NCBI RefSeq assembly: GCF_002754315.1
Contig: NZ_PEFE01000001.1
Coordinates: 62,001-126,000, forward strand
DNA from: Flavobacterium sp. 11
Lineage (GTDB): Bacteria; Bacteroidota; Bacteroidia; Flavobacteriales; Flavobacteriaceae
DNA: 64,000 nucleotides
Direction of reading: 5' to 3'
Positions 6,911 through 16,211 of the stretch are shown piece after piece. The notes beneath the pieces are model-generated. The model saw nothing but the letters and a program-made list of their open reading frames with translations. It had not been told where the DNA came from and ran no database searches. Numbering within the stretch: position 1 is the first letter of the stretch; each line of letters opens with the position of its first letter. A program made the position numbers and the translations under genes.

Positions 6911-9319
6911 ATGAAACTTAAATTACTTTTAATCTGCTTTTTCGGAACGTTGTTTTCGATGCAGGCCCAAACTTCGGTCAAACCATCAATTCTGGAAAAC
7001 TCTGGAATTATCTCTGGAAAAATCACTGACAAAAAGACTAACGAACCATTAGCGTATGTAAATATTGTGGTTAAGGAAAATGATAAAGTCATTACTGGTG
7101 GCATCACATCTGACAAAGGAACTTTTCAAATAAAAAATTTAGCTTTAAAAGATTACACCGTTGAAATCCAATTTATAGGTTACAAAACAATCTCAAAACC
7201 GGCAAAATTATCGGAAGACAATAGCATCAATTTTAATACAATTGCACTAGAAGAAGATGCCGTTCAACTAAAAGGTGTAGAAATTGTAGCTGAACGTTCT
7301 ACTATTGAACAAAAAATTGACAGAAAAGTAATCAATGTTGGAAAAGACTTGACTACCGCTGGTGCAACTGCATCTGAAATCATGAATAACATCCCTTCTG
7401 TAAATGTAGATCAGGACGGAAAATTATCCTTACGCGGCAACGAAAACGTACGTGTTTTAGTAGATGGACGTCCTAGCAATATTGAAGCTTCACAATTATT
7501 GAAACAAATTCCATCCACTTCTATTAAAAAAATTGAATTAATCACTAATCCAAGTGCCAAATACAATCCTGAAGGAATGTCTGGAATTATCAATATCGTT
7601 TTACATAAAAATGCAAATGACGGATTTAATGCCAGCGTTAATACGGGTCTAACATTTGCACAAACACCAAAGATTAGCAACTCGATTAACATGAATTATA
7701 GAACCGGTAAAGTGAACTTTTTCTCCACTTATGGGAATAATTTTGGTAAACGATTCAATGAAGGACAAATCTCAAGACTTGACGACAAATCTAATCAAAT
7801 GTTTGATATTGTGAATGATAACAAATCTCATTTATTCAAAATTGGAATGGATTATTACATCAATGACAAAAACACTATTTCTGCCTATACTAATCAAAAC
7901 ATATTTGTTGGAGATGGTATTGTGGATGTGAACATTGTAAATCCTGATGCCTCACAAAATTTGCTACTGAATTCTAAATACTTTTCAGATAATACGGACG
8001 GTACTTATAATTTAGTTTACAAACATTTAACCAAAAAAGAGGGAGAAACGCTGGATTTAGAAATAAACCACAGTATCTATTCTGAAAATCAAAATGCTGA
8101 CTTCAGAACTACTTTTAATAATCCAAGTATTCCTACTAGCTCTTATACCGATAATCTTGACGAAAAAAGAAGAAATTCTACAATCAATTTAGATTATGTA
8201 AATCCGCTAAATGACAAGACTAAGCTAGAATTGGGTGCCGAAAGCAGAATTGTAAGAACCGAAAACAATTACATCACCAACAACAGTTCTTTATCCAATT
8301 CTGATTACACCTATGATTTAGATATTTATTCGGCTTATGCTACCTTTGGACAGAAATTCAAAAAAATAGGATACCAATTGGGTGCTCGTTTTGAAAGTTA
8401 CAAGGTAAGTGCAATGTTAAACGGCGCTACTGCTTACAAGGATGATTACTTCACTGTATATCCTTCGGCTTCGATGACTTATTCTCCAACCGACAAAAAT
8501 CAGTTTCAAATCAGTTTCAGCCGCCGTGTAGACAGACCTAGCTTAGACCAAACCAAACCCATCAGAGAATTCAGCACACCAAGAGTAACCTCAATAGGAA
8601 ATCCTGAATTAGATCCACAATTTACCAATTCTATTGAATTAAATTATACTAAAACAATTACTAAAGGATCATTCACCACAGGTCTTTTTGTACGAAGCAT
8701 CAATAACGAAATCAACAGAATTCTCTATCCAGATCCACAAAATCAAGACCAACAAATTATGAGTTTTGATAACTTCGACAACAACACAGCCTATGGTTTT
8801 GAAGTTTCTTTAAACTACAAAATCAATAGTTGGTGGGACATCCAACCGGCAATAGATTTTTCTAGTATCAACCAAAAAGGATTAGTTTCAGTATTTAATT
8901 CAACCAGCAATTCATTTGATTTGGTTTCCAAAGAAGTTACTGCATCAGCTTTCAATGCCCGTTTCAACAGTAATTTCAAAGCAACTAAAAGCCTTCGTTT
9001 TCTTTTATTCGGATTCTACAGATCTGGGGTTGACGGTGTACAATTTAACGGTAAAGAAATGTATAAAATTGATGCTGGCGGACGTTATTCATTCCTAAAA
9101 GACAAAGCCACGTTAAGTTTTCGTTTCAATGATGTTTTCGACACTATGAAAGCTGGTTTTGATGGACAAAACCCTTATCCGCAAGTAGGTCAATTTACTT
9201 GGGAAAGCCAATCGGTTTATGTTGGTTTCAACTACATCTTTGGTGCAGGAAAAAACAAAAGTTTACAACGCAAACAAAGAGACAACAACACCAAACAAGA
9301 CGGTGGAGGATTGTTTTAA
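6911..9319 (+). CDS. TonB-dependent outer membrane receptor
   Basis: The chosen ATG gives 802 residues with a signal peptide (MKLKLLLICFFGTLFSMQAQ). An upstream frame to 6818 lacks support because it contains the promoter. A CarboxypepD_reg-like beta-sandwich follows (about 32-118), then a plug domain (about 130-230, with LRGNENVRVLVDGRPS and NPSAKYNPEGMSGIINI) and a long outer-membrane beta barrel of the OMP_b-brl_3 type, ending in a short Lys/Gln-rich tail. It probably imports a large substrate using TonB energy. No SusD partner is adjacent, so the substrate is unknown. Confidence 0.9.
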   Translation: MKLKLLLICFFGTLFSMQAQTSVKPSILENSGIISGKITDKKTNEPLAYVNIVVKENDKVITGGITSDKGTFQIKNLALKDYTVEIQFIGYKTISKPAKLSEDNSINFNTIALEEDAVQLKGVEIVAERSTIEQKIDRKVINVGKDLTTAGATASEIMNNIPSVNVDQDGKLSLRGNENVRVLVDGRPSNIEASQLLKQIPSTSIKKIELITNPSAKYNPEGMSGIINIVLHKNANDGFNASVNTGLTFAQTPKISNSINMNYRTGKVNFFSTYGNNFGKRFNEGQISRLDDKSNQMFDIVNDNKSHLFKIGMDYYINDKNTISAYTNQNIFVGDGIVDVNIVNPDASQNLLLNSKYFSDNTDGTYNLVYKHLTKKEGETLDLEINHSIYSENQNADFRTTFNNPSIPTSSYTDNLDEKRRNSTINLDYVNPLNDKTKLELGAESRIVRTENNYITNNSSLSNSDYTYDLDIYSAYATFGQKFKKIGYQLGARFESYKVSAMLNGATAYKDDYFTVYPSASMTYSPTDKNQFQISFSRRVDRPSLDQTKPIREFSTPRVTSIGNPELDPQFTNSIELNYTKTITKGSFTTGLFVRSINNEINRILYPDPQNQDQQIMSFDNFDNNTAYGFEVSLNYKINSWWDIQPAIDFSSINQKGLVSVFNSTSNSFDLVSKEVTASAFNARFNSNFKATKSLRFLLFGFYRSGVDGVQFNGKEMYKIDAGGRYSFLKDKATLSFRFNDVFDTMKAGFDGQNPYPQVGQFTWESQSVYVGFNYIFGAGKNKSLQRKQRDNNTKQDGGGLF

Positions 9320-9371
9320 ACGAGAAACATAATGCTTATAAAAATTAGTTTTAATATTTTGTTGTAGCAAG

Positions 9372-9403
9372 AAAAACCCGGAGTATGCCAACTCCGGGTT
9401 TTT
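9372..9403. terminator. Bidirectional terminator
   Basis: A 13-bp stem (AAAAACCCGGAGT) with a 6-base loop is flanked by A and T tracts. It serves the receptor gene on the plus strand and cutC on the minus strand. Confidence 0.9.
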
Positions 9404-9432
9404 CGATTTAAAGAATTACTCTTTTACAATTA

Positions 9433-10104
9433 TTACAAATTAGCTTTCAACGCTTTTACTTCATTACCATTTGCTATTTCACTTGAGTCCGTTATAGCAG
9501 AGGAATGATAGAAAACAGCTCTCGTTTTTTCTTTTAATACTCCAATATTCGTTGAACGCAAACCACCACCCGGCATGATGGTAATCCTATCATTTGCCTT
9601 TTCTTTTAATGTTGCCAATACATCAATTCCTTCAGTCACATTTGTTTCTACTCCGGAAGTCAAAATGGTTTTAAAACCACATTCAATTAGAGATTCTAGA
9701 GCTTGAAATTTATTTTTAATTCCATCAAAAGCACGATGAAACGTACACGGAAGTGGATTTGCCAACGCTACTAATTCCGCATTTTGTTCTTTATTAAGAC
9801 TACCGTCTTCTTTTAAAATTCCAAAAACAAAACCATCAACTTTTAGTTTTTTGAACTGCTCAATTTCTGTTTTCATTTGTTCAAATTCAAAATCAGAATA
9901 AACAAAATTTCCACCACGAGGCCGAATCATCACATTCAAATCGATAGACAGAATATTACGGACAGCTTTAGTTATTTCAAAATCTGGCGTTGTTCCGCCT
10001 TCTTTCATATTGGCACACAATTCTACTCTATCGGCACCATTTTCTTGAGCTATCCTAGCCGATTCAAGATTAAAACACGCTATCTCCAGTCTCCTTTTTT
10101 TCAT
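9433..10104 (-). CDS. cutC: CutC family protein
   Basis: The 223-residue TIM-barrel protein has the family motifs: LEIACFNLESA at the start, ADRVELCANMKEGGTTP, VMIRPRGGNFVYSD and MPGGGLRSTNI. CutC has been linked to copper tolerance, but its biochemical role is unsettled. It is shorter than the E. coli protein (about 248) but looks complete. Its ATG directly abuts the stop of the upstream glycosylasparaginase gene, so the two are probably translated from one message. Confidence 0.92.
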   Translation of the reverse strand: MKKRRLEIACFNLESARIAQENGADRVELCANMKEGGTTPDFEITKAVRNILSIDLNVMIRPRGGNFVYSDFEFEQMKTEIEQFKKLKVDGFVFGILKEDGSLNKEQNAELVALANPLPCTFHRAFDGIKNKFQALESLIECGFKTILTSGVETNVTEGIDVLATLKEKANDRITIMPGGGLRSTNIGVLKEKTRAVFYHSSAITDSSEIANGNEVKALKANL

Positions 10105-11100
10105 TTATTTCAAAAAATAATCGGCATCAATTAATCGGTTTCCCGTTGCATCATTAACGGCGTAGTTAAAACCTCCTTGAATGCAATAGGAACCATATTC
10201 CCCTTTTTTATTCAAGGCGATGAAACCAACTTGAATGTCTTTTAGTTCTTTATTTCTATTCTTTGTTAATTTTACAATTCTGGCAACCGCTTCTTCACAG
10301 GCTTTTTGTGGCGATTTCCCCTGACGCATCAATTCGACAACCAAGTGACAACCTGAAATACGAATTACCTCTTCACCATGACCAGTGGCAGTGGCAGCGC
10401 CAATTTCATTATCAACATACAAACCAGCTCCTATGATTGGTGAATCTCCTAAACGTCCATGCATCTTAAAAGCCATTCCACTTGTAGTACACGCACCGGA
10501 AAGATTCCCGTCAGCATCCAAAGCAATCATCCCGATGGTATCGTGATTTTCAATATTAGCAATCGGTTTATATTGACTGGTTTTCAACCATTCTTTCCAT
10601 TCTTTTTCAGAATCTTCAACTAATAAATTTTCTTTTACAAAACCTTGAGAAAGTGCAAACTGTAGCGCTCCATCACCCACTAACATTACGTGCGGCGTTT
10701 TTTCCATCACCGCTCGAGCCACAGCGATAGGATGTTTTATAAATTCTAAACACCCTACTGATCCAATATTTGCATTTTCATCCATAATACAAGCATCAAG
10801 TGTAACACGACCATCTCTATCCGGCCTTCCGCCATATCCTACACTTCGTTCTTTTGGATCACCTTCGGGAACTTTAACTCCTGCTTCTACAGCATCTAAA
10901 GCTCTTCCATTATTTTTTAAAACTTCCCAAGCGGCTGCATTGGCTTGTATTCCAAAATTCCATGTAGAAAGTACAATGGGTTTACTCCCCTTTTTTGATG
11001 AAAAATCATTTTCTTCTTCTGGTTTCCCTTTAAATGAATTTAATGCCACAGCTGCAGAAGCAATCGCCGCTGTTCTTATAAAATTTCTACGGTTTGTCAT
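10105..11100 (-). CDS. Glycosylasparaginase (Ntn hydrolase), Tat-type export
   Basis: The 331-residue product resembles the N4-(beta-N-acetylglucosaminyl)-L-asparaginase described from Elizabethkingia (Flavobacterium) meningosepticum. The signal sequence carries twin Arg (NRRNFIRT) followed by a hydrophobic stretch, which fits Tat export. HDTIG around Thr188 is the autocleavage site and nucleophile, and GRLGDSPIIGAGLY and ATGHGEE complete the pocket. The precursor self-cleaves into two chains and releases aspartate from N-glycan asparagine. It has its own promoter box and abuts cutC. Confidence 0.92.
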   Translation of the reverse strand: MTNRRNFIRTAAIASAAVALNSFKGKPEEENDFSSKKGSKPIVLSTWNFGIQANAAAWEVLKNNGRALDAVEAGVKVPEGDPKERSVGYGGRPDRDGRVTLDACIMDENANIGSVGCLEFIKHPIAVARAVMEKTPHVMLVGDGALQFALSQGFVKENLLVEDSEKEWKEWLKTSQYKPIANIENHDTIGMIALDADGNLSGACTTSGMAFKMHGRLGDSPIIGAGLYVDNEIGAATATGHGEEVIRISGCHLVVELMRQGKSPQKACEEAVARIVKLTKNRNKELKDIQVGFIALNKKGEYGSYCIQGGFNYAVNDATGNRLIDADYFLK

Positions 11101-11144
11101 ATTTTAGATTTTATATTAGTTCTTTCTACTTTAATTTGGTTCCT

Positions 11145-11152
11145 CAAATCTA
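11145..11152 (-). promoter_or_regulatory. Promoter -7 box for glycosylasparaginase-cutC
   Basis: TAGATTTG on the minus strand matches TAnnTTTG, 44 bases before the start. Confidence 0.55.
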
Positions 11153-11172
11153 AAACATCGTATTCAAATAAA

Positions 11173-11202
11173 AAAGTCTGCACAATGGATTGTGCAGACT
11201 TT
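11173..11202 (-). terminator. Terminator of fabH
   Basis: A 13-bp perfect stem (AAAGTCTGCACAA) with a 4-base loop is followed on the minus strand by TTTTTT. Confidence 0.88.
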
Positions 11203-11253
11203 GAATATTTTTATCAGAACAGTACTATTGAAATACTATTTTGTCACCGTTAT

Positions 11254-12261
11254 TTACCATTTAATAATAGCGCTTCCCCAAGTAAAACCACTTCCAAATG
11301 CTGCCAAAACAACAGTATCACCTGATTTTATTTTTCCTTTTTCCCAAGCTTCAGTTAAAGCAATTGGAATAGAAGCTGCAGTGGTATTTCCGTATTTTTG
11401 AATATTATTATACACTTGGTCGTCTGTCAAGTTAAATTTCTTTTGGATAAACTGTGAAATTCTCAAATTTGCCTGATGCGGAATTAACATATCAATATCC
11501 GAAACCTGTAAATTATTCGCTTGCAATCCCTCGTTAATAACTTCACTGAAACGAACTACTGCATTTTTAAATACAAATTGTCCATTCATATATGGAAAAT
11601 AACTTTCGTCATCCGGATTATTGTCTGCCAAAATATCAGTCACCCAACGCCCTCCCATTCCTGGAGCTTTTACAATTAATTCTTCGGCATGTTGCCCTTC
11701 AGAATGTAAATGCGTAGATAAAATTCCCTTTGTCAAATCTTCTTCTCTGCTCAAAACAGCTGCTCCTGCCCCGTCTCCAAAAATTACCGAAACACCACGT
11801 CCACGAGTTGTCATATCCAATCCTGTAGAATGAACCTCAGACCCAATAACCAATATGTTTTTATACATTCCGGTCTTGATATATTGGTCAGCAACAGATA
11901 AAGCATAAATAAATCCAGAACATTGATTTCTTACGTCTAATGCGCCAACTGTTCTTAAACCTAAATCACGTTGTACTAAAACTCCTGGCCCAGGGAAATA
12001 AAAATCAGGACTTAATGTTGCAAAAACTACAAAATCAATATCCGCAGCAGCAACACCTGAACGCTCAATCGCAATTTTAGCCGCTTTCACGCCCATAGAA
12101 GTTGTTGTATCTTCTCCTTTTGTAATGTGTCTACGTTCTTGAATTCCTGTTCGCTCCTGAATCCATTCGTCATTGGTGTCAATGATTTTCGATAAATCAT
12201 CATTAGTCACCACGTTTTCGGGAACATAATAACCTAATCCTGCTATTTTTGAATGATACAT
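11254..12261 (-). CDS. fabH: Beta-ketoacyl-ACP synthase III
   Basis: The 335-residue thiolase-fold enzyme has catalytic Cys114 (RNQCSGF), the His in IPHQANLRI and the Asn in YGNTTAASIP. It condenses acetyl-CoA (or a branched starter) with malonyl-ACP to start fatty acid synthesis. It is not next to plsX or rpmF here, so it may be a second copy or a KASIII acting in another pathway. It has its own promoter box at 12291-12298 and a strong terminator. Confidence 0.92.
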   Translation of the reverse strand: MYHSKIAGLGYYVPENVVTNDDLSKIIDTNDEWIQERTGIQERRHITKGEDTTTSMGVKAAKIAIERSGVAAADIDFVVFATLSPDFYFPGPGVLVQRDLGLRTVGALDVRNQCSGFIYALSVADQYIKTGMYKNILVIGSEVHSTGLDMTTRGRGVSVIFGDGAGAAVLSREEDLTKGILSTHLHSEGQHAEELIVKAPGMGGRWVTDILADNNPDDESYFPYMNGQFVFKNAVVRFSEVINEGLQANNLQVSDIDMLIPHQANLRISQFIQKKFNLTDDQVYNNIQKYGNTTAASIPIALTEAWEKGKIKSGDTVVLAAFGSGFTWGSAIIKW

Positions 12262-12290
12262 ACTATTATTGTTTTATTAAAATAAAGTTG

Positions 12291-12298
12291 CAAATTTA
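12291..12298 (-). promoter_or_regulatory. Promoter -7 box for fabH
   Basis: TAAATTTG on the minus strand lies 29 bases before the start codon. Confidence 0.6.
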
Positions 12299-12359
12299 AA
12301 CATACTAAAAAATATGAGCCCACAAATTACTACTTTTTTGTCAATTTACAAGTTTTACA

Positions 12360-12506
12360 ATGTTAACAGCTGTTTCAAGCTATTCATTAGAAATAAAACT
12401 AATCATAAAGTACCTTTTTCAACATTATAAGGAAGCAGAAAAGAGTTTTCGTAAAAATTTTGGCCGGCCAGAAACGTTAAAAAGTATTTTTTGTTTTCAA
12501 TTGTAA
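12360..12506 (+). CDS. Possible 48-residue protein in the fabH-S9 peptidase gap
   Basis: An ATG-to-TAA frame fills half of the 309-base gap. The product is basic and mixed in composition, with the segment YKEAEKSFRKNFGRPE in the middle. I do not recognise it. It has no clear promoter of its own and could be chance or the remnant of a larger gene. The GC-rich palindrome TGGCCGGCCA (12461-12470) lies within it. Nothing else is visible in the gap apart from the fabH promoter. Confidence 0.3.
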   Translation: MLTAVSSYSLEIKLIIKYLFQHYKEAEKSFRKNFGRPETLKSIFCFQL

Positions 12507-12570
12507 CAACATTCAATTAATTTAGACCAACAATTAAACATATTCAAACTAACCCAAAATATTTCTATCC

Positions 12571-14982
12571 ATGAAATTAAAAGTCACACTATTTGTGTTT
12601 CTATGTATCGGTTTCAATGCCTTTGCCCAAGAAAATTTAAACTATCAAAAACCTTCCAAATCAATCGCTGATTTAGCTGATTACGAAAGAGCGCCTTCGG
12701 TATCAATGGACACCAAAAAGGAATACATGCTGCTTACGTATAGAAACACGTATAAATCACTTGACGATTTAAACCAAGATGAATTGCGTTTAGGAGGATT
12801 GAGAATTAATCCAGTCACTAATATTTCGAGTACCGTTACGTATATCAACAACCTTAAATTACGTAAAATAAAAGAAAAAGAAGAAGTACAGGTTGTAGGA
12901 TTGCCAACAAATCCTCGTATCAGTAATATCTCTTGGTCGCCAAATGATAAAAAAATCTTGTTCTCACACACTACAGCTACTGGAGTTGAGCTTTGGTTTA
13001 TCGACGTAGTTTCAGCGAAAGCTACCAAATTAACAGCCGCTAATGTAAACGCTAATCTTGGCAATCCATTCAGTTGGATGAATGACAACGAAACTATTTT
13101 GGTAAAAATGTTACCAAAAAACAGAGCAGCACTTTTGGATGCCAAAAAAGATTTGCCAACCGGTCCGATAATTTCGAATGCTGATGGTGCTAAATCTCAA
13201 AACAGAACGTATCCTGATATGTTGAAAAACAAGAATGACGAAATCAATTTTGAGAATATCATCACGTCTGAATTGTATAAAATAAACCTGAACGGAACGG
13301 CAACTTTATTCAAAAATGCAGATATGTATGCTGGAGAAAGCTTCTCTCCTGATGGAAATTATATCATGCTGACTACCATTCAAAAGCCATTTTCATACAT
13401 CGTTCCATTGAACCGTTTTCCTTCAAAATCAGTAGTCTATGACAAAACTGGAAACGAAGTAAAAGTTGTGAATGAAGTGCCACTGACTGAAATTATTCCT
13501 AAAGGTTTCATGGCGGTTCGCAAAGGAAAAAGAAACATGAGCTGGAGAGCAGACAAGCCGGCAACATTAGTTTTTGCTGAAGCTTTAGACGCTGGAGACC
13601 CAGCAAATAAAGTGGAATTCAGAGATGAAGTTTTTCTTTGGAACGCTCCATTTGATGCAGCAGCAACTTCATTGGTGAAAACTCCGCAACGCTACAGCCG
13701 AATGATTTGGGGGAACGACAACGTTGCGATTGTTTCAGATGAATGGTATGATACACGTAATACTAAAACGTATTTAATCAATCCATCGAATCCAAGTCAA
13801 GCGCCAAAAGTAATTTCCGACAGAAACTCTCAGGATGTGTATTCCGATCTAGGGAATTTTGAAACCAGAAAAAACCAATACAACAGATATGTTTTGGCTA
13901 TAGAAAATGACAATGCGTATCTTATTGGGGATGGATTTACTAAAAACGGACAATTTCCTTTTATCAGTGAATTTAATTTGAAAACTTTACAGTCAAATCG
14001 TCTGTACACATCGACTTACACCGATAAAAAAGAAGATTTATTAGAGATTGAAGACTTCAAAAAAGGAACTGTTTTAGTACAAATCCAGTCTAAAAACGAG
14101 TACCCTAATTATTACCTTAGAAATATAAAACAAAAAAACAAACTTACGCCAATTACCGCATTCAAAAATCCATTTGAAAGTATCAAAAACGTGAGTAAAG
14201 AAGTGATTAAATACAAACGTAAAGATGGTGTTGAATTATCTGGAACGTTGTATTTACCGGTTGGTTACGACAAGGCTAAAAAAGAAAAAATGCCATTGTT
14301 GATTTGGGCGTATCCAGCAGAATACAAAGACAAAAATTCAGCGGGACAAAGTACACAAAACCCGAATGAATTCACATTTCCTAGTTATGGATCTTTCGTA
14401 TACTGGGTAACCAAAGGATATGTAGTTCTTGATGACGCTGCTTTTCCTATTATTGGTGAAGGAACAACAGAACCTAATGATAATTTCATGACGCAATTAG
14501 TTGACAATGCAGAAGCCGCAATTAATGCTGTAGATGCTTTAGGATACATCAACAGAAAAAAAGTAGCCGTTGGCGGTCACTCGTATGGTGCTTTTATGAC
14601 GGCTAATTTATTGACACATTCTAATCTTTTTGCTTGCGGAATTGCCCGAAGTGGTGCGTATAACAGAACGTTGACTCCTTTTGGTTTCCAAACGGAACAA
14701 CGCAACTACTGGGAAACTCCTGAAGTATACAACACAATGTCGCCATTCATGAATGCTGATAAAATGAAAACACCAATGCTTTTGGTACACGGTGAAGCCG
14801 ATAATAATCCAGGAACATTTACTTTGCAAACCGAACGTTATTTTCAAGCTCTGAAAGGTTTAGGTGCTCCGGCAAGAATGGTTATTCTTCCAAAAGAAGC
14901 ACACAGTTATGTAGCCAAAGAAAATATTTTGCATTTGCTTTGGGAACAAGATCAGTTCTTAGAAAAGTATTTGAAAAATTAG
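12571..14982 (+). CDS. S9 family serine peptidase, glutamyl endopeptidase-like (S9D)
   Basis: The 803-residue exported protein has signal peptide MKLKVTLFVFLCIGFNAFAQ, an N-terminal beta-propeller-like region and a C-terminal alpha/beta hydrolase domain. The catalytic triad is visible as Ser671 (GGHSYGAF), Asp744 (GEADNNPGT) and His778 (KEAHSY). The segments IARSGAYNRTLTPFGFQ and PGTFTLQ(T/S) are very close to those of plant chloroplast glutamyl endopeptidase. It probably degrades peptides in the periplasm. It is a single gene with a strong terminator. Confidence 0.92.
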   Translation: MKLKVTLFVFLCIGFNAFAQENLNYQKPSKSIADLADYERAPSVSMDTKKEYMLLTYRNTYKSLDDLNQDELRLGGLRINPVTNISSTVTYINNLKLRKIKEKEEVQVVGLPTNPRISNISWSPNDKKILFSHTTATGVELWFIDVVSAKATKLTAANVNANLGNPFSWMNDNETILVKMLPKNRAALLDAKKDLPTGPIISNADGAKSQNRTYPDMLKNKNDEINFENIITSELYKINLNGTATLFKNADMYAGESFSPDGNYIMLTTIQKPFSYIVPLNRFPSKSVVYDKTGNEVKVVNEVPLTEIIPKGFMAVRKGKRNMSWRADKPATLVFAEALDAGDPANKVEFRDEVFLWNAPFDAAATSLVKTPQRYSRMIWGNDNVAIVSDEWYDTRNTKTYLINPSNPSQAPKVISDRNSQDVYSDLGNFETRKNQYNRYVLAIENDNAYLIGDGFTKNGQFPFISEFNLKTLQSNRLYTSTYTDKKEDLLEIEDFKKGTVLVQIQSKNEYPNYYLRNIKQKNKLTPITAFKNPFESIKNVSKEVIKYKRKDGVELSGTLYLPVGYDKAKKEKMPLLIWAYPAEYKDKNSAGQSTQNPNEFTFPSYGSFVYWVTKGYVVLDDAAFPIIGEGTTEPNDNFMTQLVDNAEAAINAVDALGYINRKKVAVGGHSYGAFMTANLLTHSNLFACGIARSGAYNRTLTPFGFQTEQRNYWETPEVYNTMSPFMNADKMKTPMLLVHGEADNNPGTFTLQTERYFQALKGLGAPARMVILPKEAHSYVAKENILHLLWEQDQFLEKYLKN

Positions 14983-14983
14983 C

Positions 14984-15018
14984 TCCGAAAGTAGTGATAA
15001 GTGATCCGAAAGCAGAAC
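14984..15018. repeat. Heptad repeat array after S9 peptidase stop
   Basis: TCCGAAAG recurs 21 bases apart (14984 and 15005) and AGTGAT recurs 7 bases apart (14993 and 15000). The array begins one base after the stop codon. Confidence 0.5.
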
Positions 15019-15025
15019 TTAGCAC

Positions 15026-15058
15026 AAAACCCCGAAATCATATTGATTTCGGGGTTTT
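15026..15058 (+). terminator. Terminator of S9 peptidase gene
   Basis: A 15-bp perfect stem (AAAACCCCGAAATCA) with a 3-base loop is followed by TTTTGTTTTTT. Confidence 0.92.
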
Positions 15059-15129
15059 GTTTTTTACGACAATACTGTTATAAAAGTTGAAAACGGCTTC
15101 GAATTAAGATAGTTTTCAGAACTGAAAAT

Positions 15130-15160
15130 CACTGATTACTGAACACTTCCTCTTGCTCCT
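15130..15160. repeat. Heptad repeat array after ABC ATPase stop
   Basis: ACT starts at 15131, 15138 and 15145, giving units ACTGATT, ACTGAAC and ACTTCCT. The array runs up to the stop codon of the minus-strand gene at 15160. Confidence 0.6.
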
Positions 15161-16110
15161 TAAGATAACATCAAGTACACTTCCTGATTGAATTCTAATT
15201 CCAAATCGTGTTCAAAGAAAATAGCTCTTCTCTCAAAAGCTGCTTTGACTAAATAATGGCTTCCTTTGAAATAGCATTGTTTCACAACTGCTTTCATGAT
15301 TGCGTTGTCCACCACTTTTAATTGATGCGGATACAATAAAAGTGCTGCGTCTTCGTCATTCTCAAGGTCTATTAATTGAGATAATTTCAACTCATTCACT
15401 TCTCCAAAAAGAGAAGCAATGTATTTATTAGCTGGATTTTCATATAAGGCTTTTGAGTTGCCTTTTGCCACTACTTTTCCGTTTTGAACCACAATTGTTT
15501 CATCAGAGAAAGACAAAGCATCGGTACTGTCATGCGTGGCAATAATACAGGTAACGCCTTTGTCTTTTAAGTAACGGAATAAATTGCGACGCAAAGAATT
15601 CTTTCTGAAAGAATCAATTTGACTGAACGGTTCGTCCAGCAAAATAATTTCAGGTTCCAAAGCCAAAACCCTTGCCAAAGCCACTCGTTGTTGCTGTCCG
15701 CCACTTAGGAATTTCGCTTTTACTTTTGCGAAAGCGGTCATTTCGACCATATCCAATAACTCTTGAACGCGGGCTTTCTTCTCCTCAGGATACATATTCG
15801 ACAGGAACTTACCCACATTTTCTTCGACAGTTATGTAGGGCATCAAATCGAAATCCTGTGCTAAATATTTAATGTAATCTTCCCCTGGGACAAGATTGTA
15901 TTTAGGACCTAAAATAGGGCTTTCATTATAGGTAATTGCTCCGCTATCCAAATCATATAATCCGTATATGAGTTTTAACAACGTACTTTTACCGCAACCG
16001 CTTTCGCCAATAATAGCGGTGTTTTGACCTTTGGCAATAGTAAAACTTACATTTTCAATAACGGGTTTGTCAATGTAAGTGAAGGAAATATCTTTTATCT
16101 CGAGCATCAT
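15160..16110 (-). CDS. ABC transporter ATP-binding protein with C-terminal TOBE-like domain
   Basis: The 316-residue ATPase has Walker A GESGCGKST (about 35-43), Q-loop LAQDFDLMPYITV, signature LSGGQQQRVALAR, Walker B IILLDEP and the switch His in IIATHDS. After about residue 235 a beta-rich tail ending LEFNQEVYLMLS resembles the TOBE domain of importers such as PotA/FbpC. No permease or binding protein is adjacent, so the substrate is unknown. The start is ATGATG, so either of two Met is possible. Confidence 0.88.
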   Translation of the reverse strand: MMLEIKDISFTYIDKPVIENVSFTIAKGQNTAIIGESGCGKSTLLKLIYGLYDLDSGAITYNESPILGPKYNLVPGEDYIKYLAQDFDLMPYITVEENVGKFLSNMYPEEKKARVQELLDMVEMTAFAKVKAKFLSGGQQQRVALARVLALEPEIILLDEPFSQIDSFRKNSLRRNLFRYLKDKGVTCIIATHDSTDALSFSDETIVVQNGKVVAKGNSKALYENPANKYIASLFGEVNELKLSQLIDLENDEDAALLLYPHQLKVVDNAIMKAVVKQCYFKGSHYLVKAAFERRAIFFEHDLELEFNQEVYLMLS

Positions 16111-16125
16111 CTGTATTTAAGAGTG

Positions 16126-16133
16126 CAAATTTA
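16126..16133 (-). promoter_or_regulatory. Promoter -7 box for ABC ATPase gene
   Basis: TAAATTTG on the minus strand lies 15 bases before the start codon, so the leader is very short. Confidence 0.55.
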
Positions 16134-16162
16134 CAATGTTTAATTCAAATTTAGGCACAAAA

Positions 16163-16191
16163 AAAGGCTGCTTCTTGACGAAACAGCCTTT
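16163..16191 (-). terminator. Terminator of the lipocalin-OmpA operon
   Basis: The stem AAAGGCTG/CAGCCTTT with a 13-base loop is followed by a T-run on the minus strand. Confidence 0.8.
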
Positions 16192-16211
16192 GTTTATATA
16201 GTATTTTCTGC

